Part shown: positions 41,094-52,696 of the stretch, piece by piece
How the letters are laid out: every line of letters begins with the position of its first letter
Position numbering within the stretch: position 1 is the stretch's first letter
Assembly (NCBI GenBank): GCA_000499405.2
Contig: HG738137.1
Span: 10,704,621 to 10,768,620, forward strand
DNA length: 64,000 nt
Source: Onchocerca volvulus
Taxonomy: Eukaryota > Nematoda > Chromadorea > Rhabditida > Onchocercidae
Direction of reading: 5' to 3'
The notes under the pieces: generated by a model
Databases searched by the model: none
What the model was told of the DNA's origin: nothing
The model's input: the letters and a program-made list of their open reading frames with translations, nothing else
Program-made: the position numbers and the translations under genes

Positions 41094-41207
41094 ATGAACC
41101 TGATGATTTTTGGTACGCATGGTTTCAATGGCAATTGGTGTTGTTGGTGCACTTACAGAAACATTTGGGTATAATAAAGCAAGCGGAACCGATGACACAG
41201 GATACAT
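39937..41207 (-). CDS. PNRC/Edc1-like protein with decapping-enhancer motif
   Basis: Low-complexity protein with a C-terminal motif of the PNRC2/Edc1 type. In those families the motif binds the Dcp1 EVH1 domain and stimulates Dcp2 mRNA decapping. Three exons: 41100-41207, 40526-40886 and 39937-40112, phase-consistent, 214 aa. The N-terminal half is Ser/Thr/Pro/Tyr-rich with KYFQPQPGTPGW and a polar QKNHNSKYQ patch. The motif is near the C-terminus: NFAGAKFSESPEAKVVPLPP then FLW, matching human PNRC2's NYAGAKFSEPPSPSVLPKPP then SHW. The FAGAKF part corresponds to the YAGxxF activation motif, and VPLP stands where LPxP is usual. A Ser-rich tail follows. An acceptor (ATTTTAG) lies 20 nt before the ATG at 41207, consistent with trans-splicing. 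GTAAGT at about 40806 inside exon 2 could be an alternative donor, but reading through keeps the frame. The PNRC-type NR box was not seen. Confidence 0.8.
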
Positions 41208-41227
41208 GCTTCCTTTTATTATTATGA

Positions 41228-41802
41228 CTAAAATTTGGATGAGTGGACAGAATTATTTGAATCAACATAAACAGCATATGATAGAAATGCTATTTGTCAA
41301 CTTTCATTTTGTCATAAAAAGGATAATATGGCAATAAATATGATATCTAAAATCGAAAATTATAGAAAAAAAAAACATAGAATATGTAAATGAACATCTT
41401 TCTGGATCCAACAGAAAGTACTTACATGTTAGAAGGCATCCAATGAATGTTAGCAAAACAAAATGTTTCACTAGAGTCGATATAAAAATTCAGGAAGAAA
41501 TGTTCCTTTTCACACTGCGAAATCCAATCCGAAATCAACAATACGACTGATTGCTTAAAGGCGTTATCCAGTACAAATCAAAATATATGAAACGAGAGGT
41601 AGAACGAAGTGAGCTGAAACAAAACTAAAGCATAAGAGAGCAGCAAATGTCATTGCAAATATTATGCGGCTTTTTCGATTCAGTCTTTTATTCGACAACT
41701 GACTCTTCTTCGTAACTTACTATCCCTCATCATAAAAAGATAAACAATTAGTAATATGAGTTTAGTTTCCTTCTATGTATATACTTTATAGGATGCATAA
41801 GG
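41228..41802. other. Upstream flank of the PNRC/Edc1-like gene
   Basis: AT-rich with no supported exon. It begins with the probable trans-splice acceptor at 41228-41230 on the minus strand. Confidence 0.45.
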
Positions 41803-42802
41803 AAATACAGAACTGAACAATTTCATATATAAACTAAATTTGTAAAAAGTACATTCTACGTAATATGGAACATCAATCCTTATGATAACACATACAAAAG
41901 AACTTCTGTTCATTTGAACTCTAAAACAGAAATAACTTAGACTGGAAAAAAATCTCTGCATTACTTTGTCCTTTAATACCGTAAGAGTTTTGATGCTATT
42001 CCAAAACATAACAAATCAATTAATAACTCAAAGGACAACTCAACTTCATTGTTGACACAATGGTTGAAAAATTTGATGGCAAAAAACTTCCCGAAAAAAA
42101 CACATGATTCCTTCCTGAAGTTCATTCTACACAAAAAAAATAAAATAGTGCATCATCAAGTAGAGATACTGCTAATCAACCATCAATATCAGTCCCGGTG
42201 CTAATTCAAAGTATATTTACTGCAATTAAAACCAATCAAATTACTTATTATATCCTCAATTTGCATAAACTTATTACAGTATATTAATGGATGAACAATG
42301 TGAGACCTAATAAAGAATTTGGAAAAAAAATTTGAAATCTGAGACAGAATTGAAATTTCCTTATTAACCATCAATAATAAAGGAAAGCATTGCCATTTCG
42401 AAATATGTTGACAATCATATAGGTACTGTCGTGTTGCATCTAATCATCATCAATGAATCTTAGAATCTAACTTTAAGTTAACAAGAAATCTACAAAGTAT
42501 AAGAGAAAAAGCCGCTGAATCAGTCTAAATGAAATCGTTTAAATTATCTTTATTCATCCTTATGCACATTTTTCTTCAATTTGATTTGCAATTAATCGTC
42601 GCATGTGCTTTCGTTCTGCGAATACGACGACCCAAGTTTGATCTTCTGCGAGGCATTATTTGAATGAATTAAAGCAGACTGATTGCATCCAAAATGTTCT
42701 CGAAATTATTTGAGAATATCCAAGTAAACTGATCACTGGATTACTCTTTCTTTTGTCACTTGGAGAGAACAATAGAATTTTTTGACTGTCTACTTGCTGC
42801 TA
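41803..42802. other. AT-rich intergenic DNA
   Basis: One kilobase without a recognisable coding frame or structured repeat. Confidence 0.45.
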
Positions 42803-42930
42803 TTATTGCACCGATTTGTGTCGTTGTAAAGCTGTCGCTGCGTCAGTATAGAAACTCCGAACTGAACTGTCCGTTGAACTCGAATTGCTGTCGAAATTGA
42901 ATTGATTTTGCTCCAATATCTGAATCTTTT
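42803..42930 (-). CDS. Possible terminal exon of an unidentified minus-strand gene
   Basis: On the minus strand, an acceptor-like GATTCAG near 42930 is followed by a frame with good residue balance. It reads EQNQFNFDSNSSSTDSS, then VRSFYTDAATALQRHKSVQ, and ends TAA at 42803-42805. A second frame over the same bases (RQQFEFNGQFSSEFLY) is also open. Upstream at about 42945-43060 lies another open minus stretch (FRHRFTDKTDMKLTNPDQHV) that ends at a GTTAAG donor. I could not join the two into one frame. Composition is richer in GC than the neighbourhood. Function unknown. Confidence 0.25.
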
Positions 42931-43390
42931 AAATCCTTCCCGGGCCCCTTCTCCTCCCTTAACCTCCAACATGTTGATCAGGATTAGTTAACTTCATATC
43001 TGTTTTGTCTGTGAATCGGTGTCGGAAAAATCCAAAAGATGTGATTAATGTAAGAAGGATGTTAAAATTCAAGAAACGCGAAGACAGTTTCAAAGGACTA
43101 ACAAGTACATATTTATCGCCAAAACGATAAATAAAAGGACAAACATGTTTACCGCCAAACGATCCGATTAATAGATAAACGATGCAAAGTCAATTAATCA
43201 TGAAGCGACACGTTGGAAATGAAGAGATTGGAAGAAGAGCCCCAAAAGGATTTGAAAGTCGGAATTTCGGAGCAAAGTCAGTTTCTAAAATAGTTTTCTA
43301 TAATTGGGACGTTTGGGCCGATAAACATGTTTATTCTTGAAACTTGAGGGAAAGAAAGATAGAAATATTTTCAAAAGAAATAGGTATTTC
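42931..43390. other. Flank with a weak coding candidate
   Basis: Contains the open minus stretch at about 42945-43060 described with the previous feature; otherwise nothing recognised. Confidence 0.35.
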
Positions 43391-43485
43391 TATAAAGAAA
43401 CATGCGTCCATTCGAATGCTTCTTTGCGTCGAAATTTCAAAGCAATCGGCGAAAAATCTGAAACATTGTGTAGCAAGTTACAACG
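43391..43485 (+). repeat. Dispersed repeat, copy 3
   Basis: Matches the copies at 13711 and 13901: CATGCGTCCATTCGAATGC, then GAAATTTCAAAGCAATCGGC and GAAAAATCTGAAACATTGTG. Translated in the frame of copy 2 it reads SNASLRRNFKAIGEKSE. Confidence 0.7.
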
Positions 43486-45063
43486 AACATAAATTATATT
43501 TATATTTATTTAGAGTATTCTAAGGAAAGAAGGAAGAAAGAGAAATGATATTTGAGGGTATCTAATGGCCAACAAATTAATCATGCACAAATGAGGGAAA
43601 CAGTAGTAGGTGATAATACTGTTTCGGAACTAACTGTTAAGATGTTATCGTTTTCACGTAACATTTAGACGGTAGTAAAATTGTGAACATAACTATACCA
43701 TATAATAGCAACTAGCCCATTAAAAATTCTTCCCAAAAATAACGATAACGGAAAAAAGTGAAAAAAGAACCTTAATAAGTCTAACTTTAAGGATAACTTC
43801 AAAGCTGAACTATACGTCAAAAAACGTAATCATACTTAGTAATATTTGTTAAAGTAAGTAAATTGTTTTCATGTGATTCGATAAAATTAAATGAGATTTT
43901 CTTTTTTCAATTACGACCGACAACACAACGAATTCTTCCTGTTTTACGACAAAATCTGATCTTTTCTTTGTGAGGCAAACTTTGTGACTTCAATGACTGA
44001 AACAACGAATAATCGCATTCATGTAGTGGATGAATTGTAAACAAAAGAAAAAAAAAATGGAACTTAAAATATGGAAATGCGTGAAAAAGGGACAATTCAG
44101 TTTCACATTTACGTCAAACTATTCGCAAAACAATGCATGCAAATCATGAAATAACACAGAAAAAGCCATCCAGAATATGTACTATGATAATCTACGTCAA
44201 TTGGCGTAAATGATCGATCTAGTTTGACGAAAGTTTAGCTACGATGACGTCGCATAGCCTTCTACAACAGATGCGTCGTAACTGCCAATGCGAGCAAACA
44301 AGTCAGCAGAATACATCAATAGGAAGGGAGCGAATATATCGATTGGAAATGTTGAAATATCATGTATGTAGGAGGGCTAGGGCATCACACAAATAAAGAA
44401 AGAGCAAAGACTACACAGAGTACGACAATATACGAGAAAACAACACAAAGGAGTAACGATGGCAGGATACGGTAGATTCAAAGCCAGCTGGCCGATCGAT
44501 TGATTGATCGATCGATTGATAGTGGTAATATGGGATGAAATAAATCGATTTATCATGGAACTGATGCAATATTGCACGATATTTCGTGCACTACGAGAAT
44601 AAGAAGTTTCAGTGATCAAACTAGAACAGCTCCTCTTCTCCCTTGTTTCCCCGATTCCCCTCATTTCATTCTCAATACTAAGATCTTTTTGTGTGTATAA
44701 TCAATCAATCATAACCAATCAATATTTCAATCAAACAATTTGCAGTAGTTATGACATTCTTCTCCCGAATACCGTATATCGCGGATTATATACTATCAAA
44801 TTTTTCAGTGTCACACATATAATTTCACTGCAGTTCTTTCCACGACTATAATTTAATTATCTTGCACGTTTCACGTAAGTCAAAGTAAACTAACATTTGA
44901 TTTGTTTAAATAATATGAACAAAATAACTTATTTTTTGAAAAACTTCTATTAATGTTTGTCGAATAGCTTGTGGCCGTAATTTATGGATCAACTTCAGTT
45001 ATTTATTACATCGTTTTCTCATTTCTAGTTTCAAAATGTATGTGATAATTGCACAAATTTCAG
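43486..45063. other. Intergenic DNA upstream of the four-TM gene
   Basis: No supported exon. A GATCGATTGATT simple repeat lies at 44493-44521. A 95-codon minus frame spanning that repeat (44377-44664) looks accidental. An acceptor TTTCAG at 45061-45063 precedes the next start by 13 nt. Confidence 0.5.
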
Positions 45064-45076
45064 AACCAATTTTCTA

Positions 45077-47033
45077 ATGGCAACTATATTTGCGAAAAGA
45101 ATGAGCGATTTTTGGAAATGGATCACTGGGAAGAGGAATGAATGCACAGTTACTTACTCTCGATTCGGAGTACCTGGTGAGCATAACGTGTAATCTAATT
45201 TTTCTATTCAGCATTATGTGTGAAGATAGCATTTATAATTCGCATATGTTTATCTAGATATAATTCGATATAATTCGCATATGTTTATCTCAGTACAGTA
45301 TCATTTAATTGGACTGTTGTTAAATTCCTTCAGCTATTAAAATTTGTTTTCGATAGTGAAAACCAATCTTTGAACTTTTTCTTTGTTCAAATTTGATGAA
45401 TTGGATGCAAACAGTTCATCTTTTTATCTATTCATATGTTCCAGGTGACGTTCTGGACGATCGTCCACCACCATCTACTATTTATATAGCACAATTCGAT
45501 GAAAATGATCCGAAATTTATGTTTTTTAAGCTTTGTCATGCTCAGAAAGCCGCTTTGGTAAGCTTTTCACATTTTAACGAAACAGTGCTGTTAATGAATA
45601 GATGAGAGGTTCTTTATAGATAATAGTATGCTGTTTGAATTTTGAACTATATTTCAGGCTGTTGCTGGAATTGGTATGTCATCTGTCATTCTTATTTTCA
45701 TATCTCTATTCTTCGAATTTGATTGGTATAGTCACAAGACAGGATTTGATTTAATGGCATTGGGTATATTATTTACCTTTTTTTTCCCTCTCAAAGTATA
45801 GAAAATTTCTCATAGAAATTTTTTGGAATACTCAAAATATCCAGCTCTGTTCGGAGTGCAATTTTATATGCTGCCAACAAAAAACAGTATGAACGGAATT
45901 TCGATAATCATTTCTTCTTTCAGCCATTGATATTTTTTTTTCTTTTTTTTTTTTGCTGCATGATTTATTAGATTTTAAAGAATTTCTGTTTTGATAGTCT
46001 TTTAATTTATGTGATTATTTGATTTTGAATATTCTATTTATATTTTTTCAGTTTTTCTTTTTTTATATCTTGGAATTGGCATTCTTGTTCATTATCAAGT
46101 AATCGCTGGCATCAAAAAGCAGGCTTCTTATTATCTCTTACCATTTATTGTAGCATACATTGTTGCAATGAACACTGAAATGTTATTGATTTTGTAAGTT
46201 ATTTTTTCTCTACACAATTCGTTTCTGTAATGTAGATGCTGTTGAGCAGAAAATAATCTCTTGTGAAAGTAACCCGATAATTAAGATTAAATTTTCATTA
46301 GTTATCTAGAATAAACTTTCAATCTACTCATATCTTTGTCTTATCCTTATCAAAACTCAGAATTGCCATGCGAGAGATTCGAACTGTTTGACGTCTTAGA
46401 TTTTGGTTGTAATATTGGATAGAGGACTGTAATTCGCACTTTTCAGTAAAAAAAACTTTTTCAGTAATAGTATGGTATTTCAGTTTTCACATGGTGCATA
46501 TACAGGCTCTGTCACTTAATTATTCTCTCAAGGAGGAATCAAATGCTGTTTATGTGTTTTCGATAATTATGTTGCTTATTACACTATTATTTCAAGGATT
46601 CATGCTAAAGGCTGTATGCCAGTGTCGACATTATCTTTCTTGTAAAGAAATACATTTAACTGCATTGAAAGTTGCAGAAAGCAGTGTAAGTTGTTCACCC
46701 AACTGTCAATTTGTTTGTTTGTAATATTGAAATAGAGTACACAAATTTGTATGATTTATTGCGCAGAATTAATTCATTGAGGACAAATACTGTAGACGGT
46801 CCTCTTAACTTTTAATGCTTTCATATTTGCATTAGTCTATTGATAGTGTAATATTAGAGTTGGATTTTTTTGTACCCAGAGCTTGTATATGAATGTTTCA
46901 GCGTACGAAATATCCCGGAATTCGTGTTGTTTTTGCTTCGCGAGCATTTAATGTGAATCATCCAGTGAATATTACCAACGGGAATAGAGTAGCTGATGGA
47001 ACTATAATCGAACAAGGGATTAATTCGATGTAA
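45077..47033 (+). CDS. Four-transmembrane protein, nematode-type, function unknown
   Basis: Six exons: 45077-45176, 45445-45557, 45658-45763, 46052-46193, 46484-46685, 46902-47033, all in phase, 264 aa. The N-terminal cytosolic part is basic then Pro-rich (DDRPPPSTIYIAQFDENDP), followed by CHAQKAAL. Four hydrophobic helices follow: AVAGIGMSSVILIFISLFF, LMALVFLFLYLGIGILVHY, LLPFIVAYIVAMNTEMLLIF and VYVFSIIMLLITLLFQGFML. A Cys/His patch (VCQCRHYLSC) comes right after TM4, and the tail is soluble, with NITNG as a possible glycosylation sequon. The layout recalls the uncharacterised nematode LAPTM-like four-helix membrane proteins, but I do not recognise the family securely. Acceptor TTTCAG 13 nt before the ATG suggests trans-splicing. 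Confidence 0.8.
45237..45297 (+). repeat. Short direct repeat in intron 1 of the four-TM gene
   Basis: AATTCGCATATGTTTATCT occurs twice, about 40 bp apart, in the first intron. Confidence 0.6.
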
Positions 47034-48283
47034 TAACATGTATCCATGTATTTAATTACAAGTAATTGTTTATCAATGTTAACTAGGATAACTATAATCA
47101 GGTCTTTGAAATTTTCGAGTATTGTCCTTTATTAAAATGGCAGTTTAATATATCCATAAATTTATGTTATACTTTATTTACTTTTTCTTTTTCAGTGTTG
47201 GCTACCCATGTTAAAAAAAAAAACCTAAAAATTGTTCTGAGTTATGTGGACAAAGGCCTCTCGTTTAAGTTTATTTTTAGACCTGTTTTTAAGAAGGATC
47301 TCAATAGATTTATTTCCGAAAATTTTTCCATTGCGTAGTTCAGATTCTATAATGATACATTGTTAGTACTTTCTAGTGCCATCTTTTCAATTACTCTGCT
47401 TGTTCCTTGAGTTTCTAGTTGTGAATGCCATAACAGTATCACAGAAATTATACTTTTTAAATACTTTCTCATTGCTATTTATTTTGTACAAACTTTTTTT
47501 AGGCTTCTATTTTGTTGTATATTTTGATCAGAATTATCAGTGTTTTATAATTTTGGTTTGAATTTTATTGCGGGTTCTGCAATTTTGCAGTTCAGGTTCA
47601 CCAATTTTACGGATTCTTATGCCCATTGTATATTTGAAATTTTTAATGTTATATATTTGTTTTGTTTTAATGTTTAAAAAAATTAGATTCGAATTGGAAG
47701 AAAATTCCAATTTGTAGCATTATATTTTCCCATACTACACAAATTCGCCATTATAAATTTATTCGAAGCAAAATTCGAAAATACCAAGTGTTGGAGAAAA
47801 AAGGGATTTCGTGATTAAGGCGTATTTAATTTAAGTTTCTGATAGTTTTTCTGATTAATGGGAACTATGATATAAACTGTGACTGAACATAAGGATTGCT
47901 TCAAGACATTATCAACCATATGTTGTTATTACACCAGAAACTTACAATTTATTATGATCACCTACGATTATCTTTGTTCAAGTGTTAGGAGTGATACCAT
48001 TATCTATGTGAATTATGGTTCGTAAGATACTCAGGGGCTTGGACGAAAAATTGAAATACTTCGAAGTTCGGTTTTGCCTAAGATTCTAGGTGCCAAGAGT
48101 TATGCAAATTTTTTGGAGTTTATATAACATTAAAATATCATATACTTGGAAAGAAACATGATATATTAATTTCTGGAAGAAATATTTTATGGACACCTGT
48201 ATGCTGAATAAATTTCACTTTTATGGCAGGAAAAAGATAACTGATAACATCAATGAAGCCAAACCATGACATTATAAATGAGA
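47034..48283. other. Convergent intergenic region between the four-TM gene and the Cys-rich gene
   Basis: 3' flanks of two convergent genes. AT-rich; no coding frame supported. Confidence 0.5.
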
Positions 48284-49758
48284 TTAACATAGAGATGATA
48301 CATTACTATTTAAGTGACAATAGCCATCTGATTGGGGAGTATATGAGAAACAACAACAGTGACATTTATTATCGTATAGCATACAGTTTACCGCAGGTAT
48401 TTTGGTACCTAATATTTGACATAGCAGTGGTTCCACATATTGATACGCCGGTCCTTTGCTTAGTATTGCCAATTCAGCAGTTACGTAGCCTGATACATCA
48501 CATCCATCCTGCGATGCCACTGCATCCGGATACATTTCCTAAATCAATTATGACATTCATCAATTCTGATCTCATAAATTCTGTGTTCTGCCAGCAAAAT
48601 TTATTTCCATGTTCTACTTCTCTTAAATTAAATTCTTAGTATCATTTCAAAATGATAAAATCTCTTTTTGAAAAAATTAGAAATGCAAATTATTTTCTTG
48701 AAAAATATTTGCAAAAGTGTTGTACTTTCAAGTATTATAATAAAAGAAGCAAAAAAAATGTTGAATTATCTAAACTAATATGAATAAATGCAAGAAAAAA
48801 ACCTTAAGTTCTTGTAATTCGCTGGCTGAAAGTGGATCGAAAATGCAAGAAGCATCAGAATCGGAGCACGCTTCTGATTCATAAGCTTGAGCTAGAAATG
48901 ATTTTGACCTTCTGAAAATTAACAAATCAAATTGTAAAATTATCCAATTTACAGAATTTGTTAGAACTGTTTAAAAAAAAAAAAAAAAAGAAAAAAAATC
49001 CAAACATTGTAATATATTTTGATGATTGATCAAGTTCACTAAGCTTATTTCTTTATGAAATCGAATAAGGAAAAACCAACTTGCAACATCTAATTCGTCG
49101 ACTGCATTTGCCACAGTTTTGCATAGTGATACGTTTATAAAGTGGATGCTCCAAATAGCTCTTCGAATTGTTACGCAAGAAATTGAGCCCAAATTTGATT
49201 GCTTTTCTAGGTGGAAGCTATAAACGAATTTTTTCTTTAATTTATTTCTTTTAATTTCTTTCCTTTTTTTTTTTTTTTTTTTTCTGTCAAAATGTTCAAA
49301 TAATCGAATCTCTCACATTACTTGACCCGATAACTTCATCGTGTTATGAAGTAATAAAAGTTTAGCGATGCTAAAATATCTCCGCATATTGGTGGCTTAG
49401 ATTAGATAATCAAAAACCACAGATCAAAGTAAGCGATTCAACGATTGACATCGCATGATTGAACTTCTATAAAACTTTATGCTTGATCATGTTTAGGCCG
49501 TTATTATTAGGAGAGATGAATGTTTAAGTGGTATTAATTAATATTTCTAAATCAACTAACTTTACATCCAAAAGTTTTAACACTTTTCAGAAAGCGACTG
49601 ATAGCATCAGCCAAATCACCGTTCGGTATGACGCACTGAGACCATTCGGACAATTCGTTTCGATGTCCCTCACAATTCATACCAAACAATGCTTCATCGC
49701 TTATACCTGAAATCATTTTACACTTAATTTTATTCAAAAATTTTTGCAGCATTTTCAT
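48284..49758 (-). CDS. Cys-rich protein of unknown function (232 aa)
   Basis: Four exons: 49561-49758, 49081-49217, 48803-48911 and 48284-48538. The phases 0, 2 and 0 match perfectly, giving 232 aa from ATG 49758 to TAA 48284. Residues 1-66 begin MKMLQKFLNKIKCKMISGIS and contain ELSEWSQCVIPNGDLADAIS. The second exon is basic and ends in a Cys cluster (MQNCGKCSRRIRCCK). The third is acidic and Ser-rich (YESEACSDSDASC). The last contains YVTAELAILSKGPAYQYVEP and a Cys/His-rich stretch (NKCHCCCFSY), with C near the very end. No signal peptide or TM helix is evident. I do not recognise the family. The clean four-exon phase chain on one strand argues that it is real. A 128-codon frame on the opposite strand over the last exon is its shadow. 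Confidence 0.72.
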
Positions 49759-52696
49759 CCTAGTAGAGTAAATGCTTGATTTTCAAGTGAAACTCATCGA
49801 ACTTTATGTGAAAATTGATGCAATAGGATGAACAGGAGATAGCAAATTGAAATAAAAGGCAGAAATTGTATTGACTTCTTTGTTTTTGAATTTTGATTTC
49901 CAGGATTAAACTAATTTCGAATTATCTTTGTCACTAGAAAGATGATTTGAATATTCTTATAAGATATCTAAACATCAATGTTCTTTAGACATCTTATAAA
50001 GCATTTGAGTTATCTTTAAAATGATAAAAATCTCGGTAAATGTTTTTTCCAGAAGACTATTATTTAATTAAAATTGTGGTAGATCAATTTTTTGACAGAA
50101 ACTACGGGTGTTATATAATAATAGAAACGAGAGTCAGAGTTCGTAAAAGAAATTCCTCAAGGACAAATTCTCATCCAGCTTATTATAATTTATTATGTTA
50201 TTTACTTAATACAATAAATTACTCGATCGCTTTTTATAAAAGATTGGTAATCATTTTTTGCTTCTTTCAATTGTTTGATCGATTGAAATAATAAAATTGT
50301 TAGTTTATTGTAGCAAAAAAAAAAAGAAAAATCTCAACTATTGATCGATTCAAATAACAAAATTGCTAGTTCGGTTGTGACAAAAAAAAAAAAAAAAAGA
50401 AAAAAAAATCAACGAACCAAAAGTGTAAAAGAGAAGCCAAAGAAGTTGAATAGATGGAATCATAGAGAAGACAAAAGTTTTCTCTTGATGAAGATGATTT
50501 GCTTTTGAGCTAAACTACAACTAGCAACAGTAGTAAGAAGAAATTTATTCTTTATTATCTTGTCTAGCTACAGTCAAATGTTCAGCTAAACATCAATCTT
50601 GCTTTATGTTAGAGTTGTAGCAAAGAAACAATTGTCCGCCAATGCATAAAATAAATAAATATCGCTTCTAAGTAATTCGTAACAATTGCGAGATGCATTT
50701 TGGAGAAGTATCGGATACAAAATATAGAAGTATCCGAAGATTTTGAATGGTACGAATTAAAGAAATGAGTGATTGCTGAATATTAAAATATATGATTACA
50801 TCATGTTATATACACTTCTTCTCTACTTCACACTTCTATAAATCAAACTTTTGCATAAAGTTTTAAAGTCCTTTTCTTTTTTTTCTTTTTTTTAACCAGC
50901 AGATGAGATGGAAAATGGAGAGTTTAAGGGTGAAGGGAAAAACCATGCATATATGTGTTTAATAAATGTTTAATCAAAAAGTGTGAGGAAAAATGGAAGT
51001 CGAAACTTTTGATCTACAGTGTTTCTGCTAATCGAATTTGAAATGGCCAAGATCTTTAATGCTCCAGTAAAGTTAGCATTCTTTATTGCTATGACAGAAG
51101 AAACAGAAAATGAAAATTCGAAGATGATATTAAAGAGATCAATAATTTTGAATAGTTCCTTTTCTTTTTTTTTCGAAGTAGCAACTCAAGAAAATGACTG
51201 TACATGCTTAATGGTACAAGTAATAAATAATATGAGTAGGTATAAAGCGAGATTTGAGATAGGATTTCAAAATCAAAAAATAAGCGAACCGATAAAAAAA
51301 CTATGCTAATGAGGTAATTTCCGTAAACGATCTTTGATGTATATGCTAAATTTCTCTTGCAATTTTTTCCGGATGAATTTTTTAATGTCTTTCAACTTTT
51401 TATACAAAAATAATCTAACAAAAATAACTTTCGAAGCTGTTAAATTATTCAACTATTATGCATTTCCTAGTTTAATGATTTTATCATTGCATATGACATA
51501 TATGGAAACTTTCAATAAATTAATAACCTGTACAGAAGTTTTCCAATAAGTTGATAATCTATATATGAACTTCCAATAAACTTTATGAGGCGACATACTG
51601 GAATTCAAGTAAGCGAAAAGAATCTCGAAGGATTTAATAGATCAGGATTTTGGAACTGAAAAGTTCATTCAGTACAGTTGTTCGATATAGCAGCAGTTCA
51701 ATTCGACACAGATTAACAGTTCCAGCTGTAGCTATTCCGTTGAAGTAGTTTGATAACAACGCAATTTCGAGGACTATTTGATGGTAGCAGGACTTACAGT
51801 TCAACAGTATGACCAACAATTCAACAGAAGCTGCAGCAGTGGTGAAGCGAAGGGAGAACGACAGTTACGAAGGATAAAACTACAAACGACTATTCGGACT
51901 GTTTGATTCTTGTATTGTTCATTCATTCCCTACCATTATTTAAGCGCAATAAAGCCGATTGCTGATCTAGTCGAGTCACAAAAGCAAGATTTCCAATCCA
52001 ACAAACTATAAACAAACAAGATCCTTTCCCCGAAATTATAAAAATAATTTCCCGACAGTTTGAGTGGTATTAACACAACACAACATAAATGACTGTCAAA
52101 CATTTTACTAGAATAAGTACGAAAGAAAGTCATAACGGAGTCAGATTTTTTCAAGAAGATTTCTGCCCTCTTTTCAATGGCGCATTCGAAGGTATCTATT
52201 TATAAAATAATCAATGTTATCATTAGGCTGGAGTTGAAAAGATGATGATCTAATATATGTTTAATATTGTTGAACAAGCAGAAGTTCTAAATTGAAATAT
52301 AATTCTCAAAAAATGAAAGTTTCTATATTCAAAATCGAATGAATATTTGATTGAGAAGATGAATTTTGTTTATAATATAAAAACTTCTAGTTGGAAAAAG
52401 GGAACTGATAAAATGTAAGAAATGATAGCCTCCAAATATCATGCTGAACAGTGTGAATGAGTAAAATGAGGGATGTGCTGTTTGGGCCAATATTTGGCTT
52501 TACGAGAGGATTTATCAGTTCATTGCTTTTGATTATAATTCCGGAAAGATTTCTGATGTCTGCATTCATTTCGAACCAGTTCGAACGACTTGGTTAGATA
52601 TGTTAGAACGACGATTATGGAATTTGAACGTGCGACTTACATGTCAACAATAAATCCGAAAAAAAAAAATGAAAAAAAGAGTAAACAAAGTGGAAA
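49759..52696. other. AT-rich intergenic stretch, no firm gene
   Basis: About 2.9 kb with A runs at 50315-50330 and 50384-50408. Frames of 60-96 codons on both strands have no plausible splice context. No SH3-like sequence belonging to the downstream CSK gene was found here. Confidence 0.45.

Noticed and set aside
44377..44664. 95-codon minus-strand frame near the four-TM gene
   Set aside because: Includes the GATCGATTGATT simple repeat and shows no domain; considered chance.
48253..48639. 128-codon plus-strand frame
   Set aside because: It is antisense to the last exon of the minus-strand Cys-rich gene, whose phases and splice sites are consistent. Its own composition (His/Ile/Asn-rich) looks accidental.
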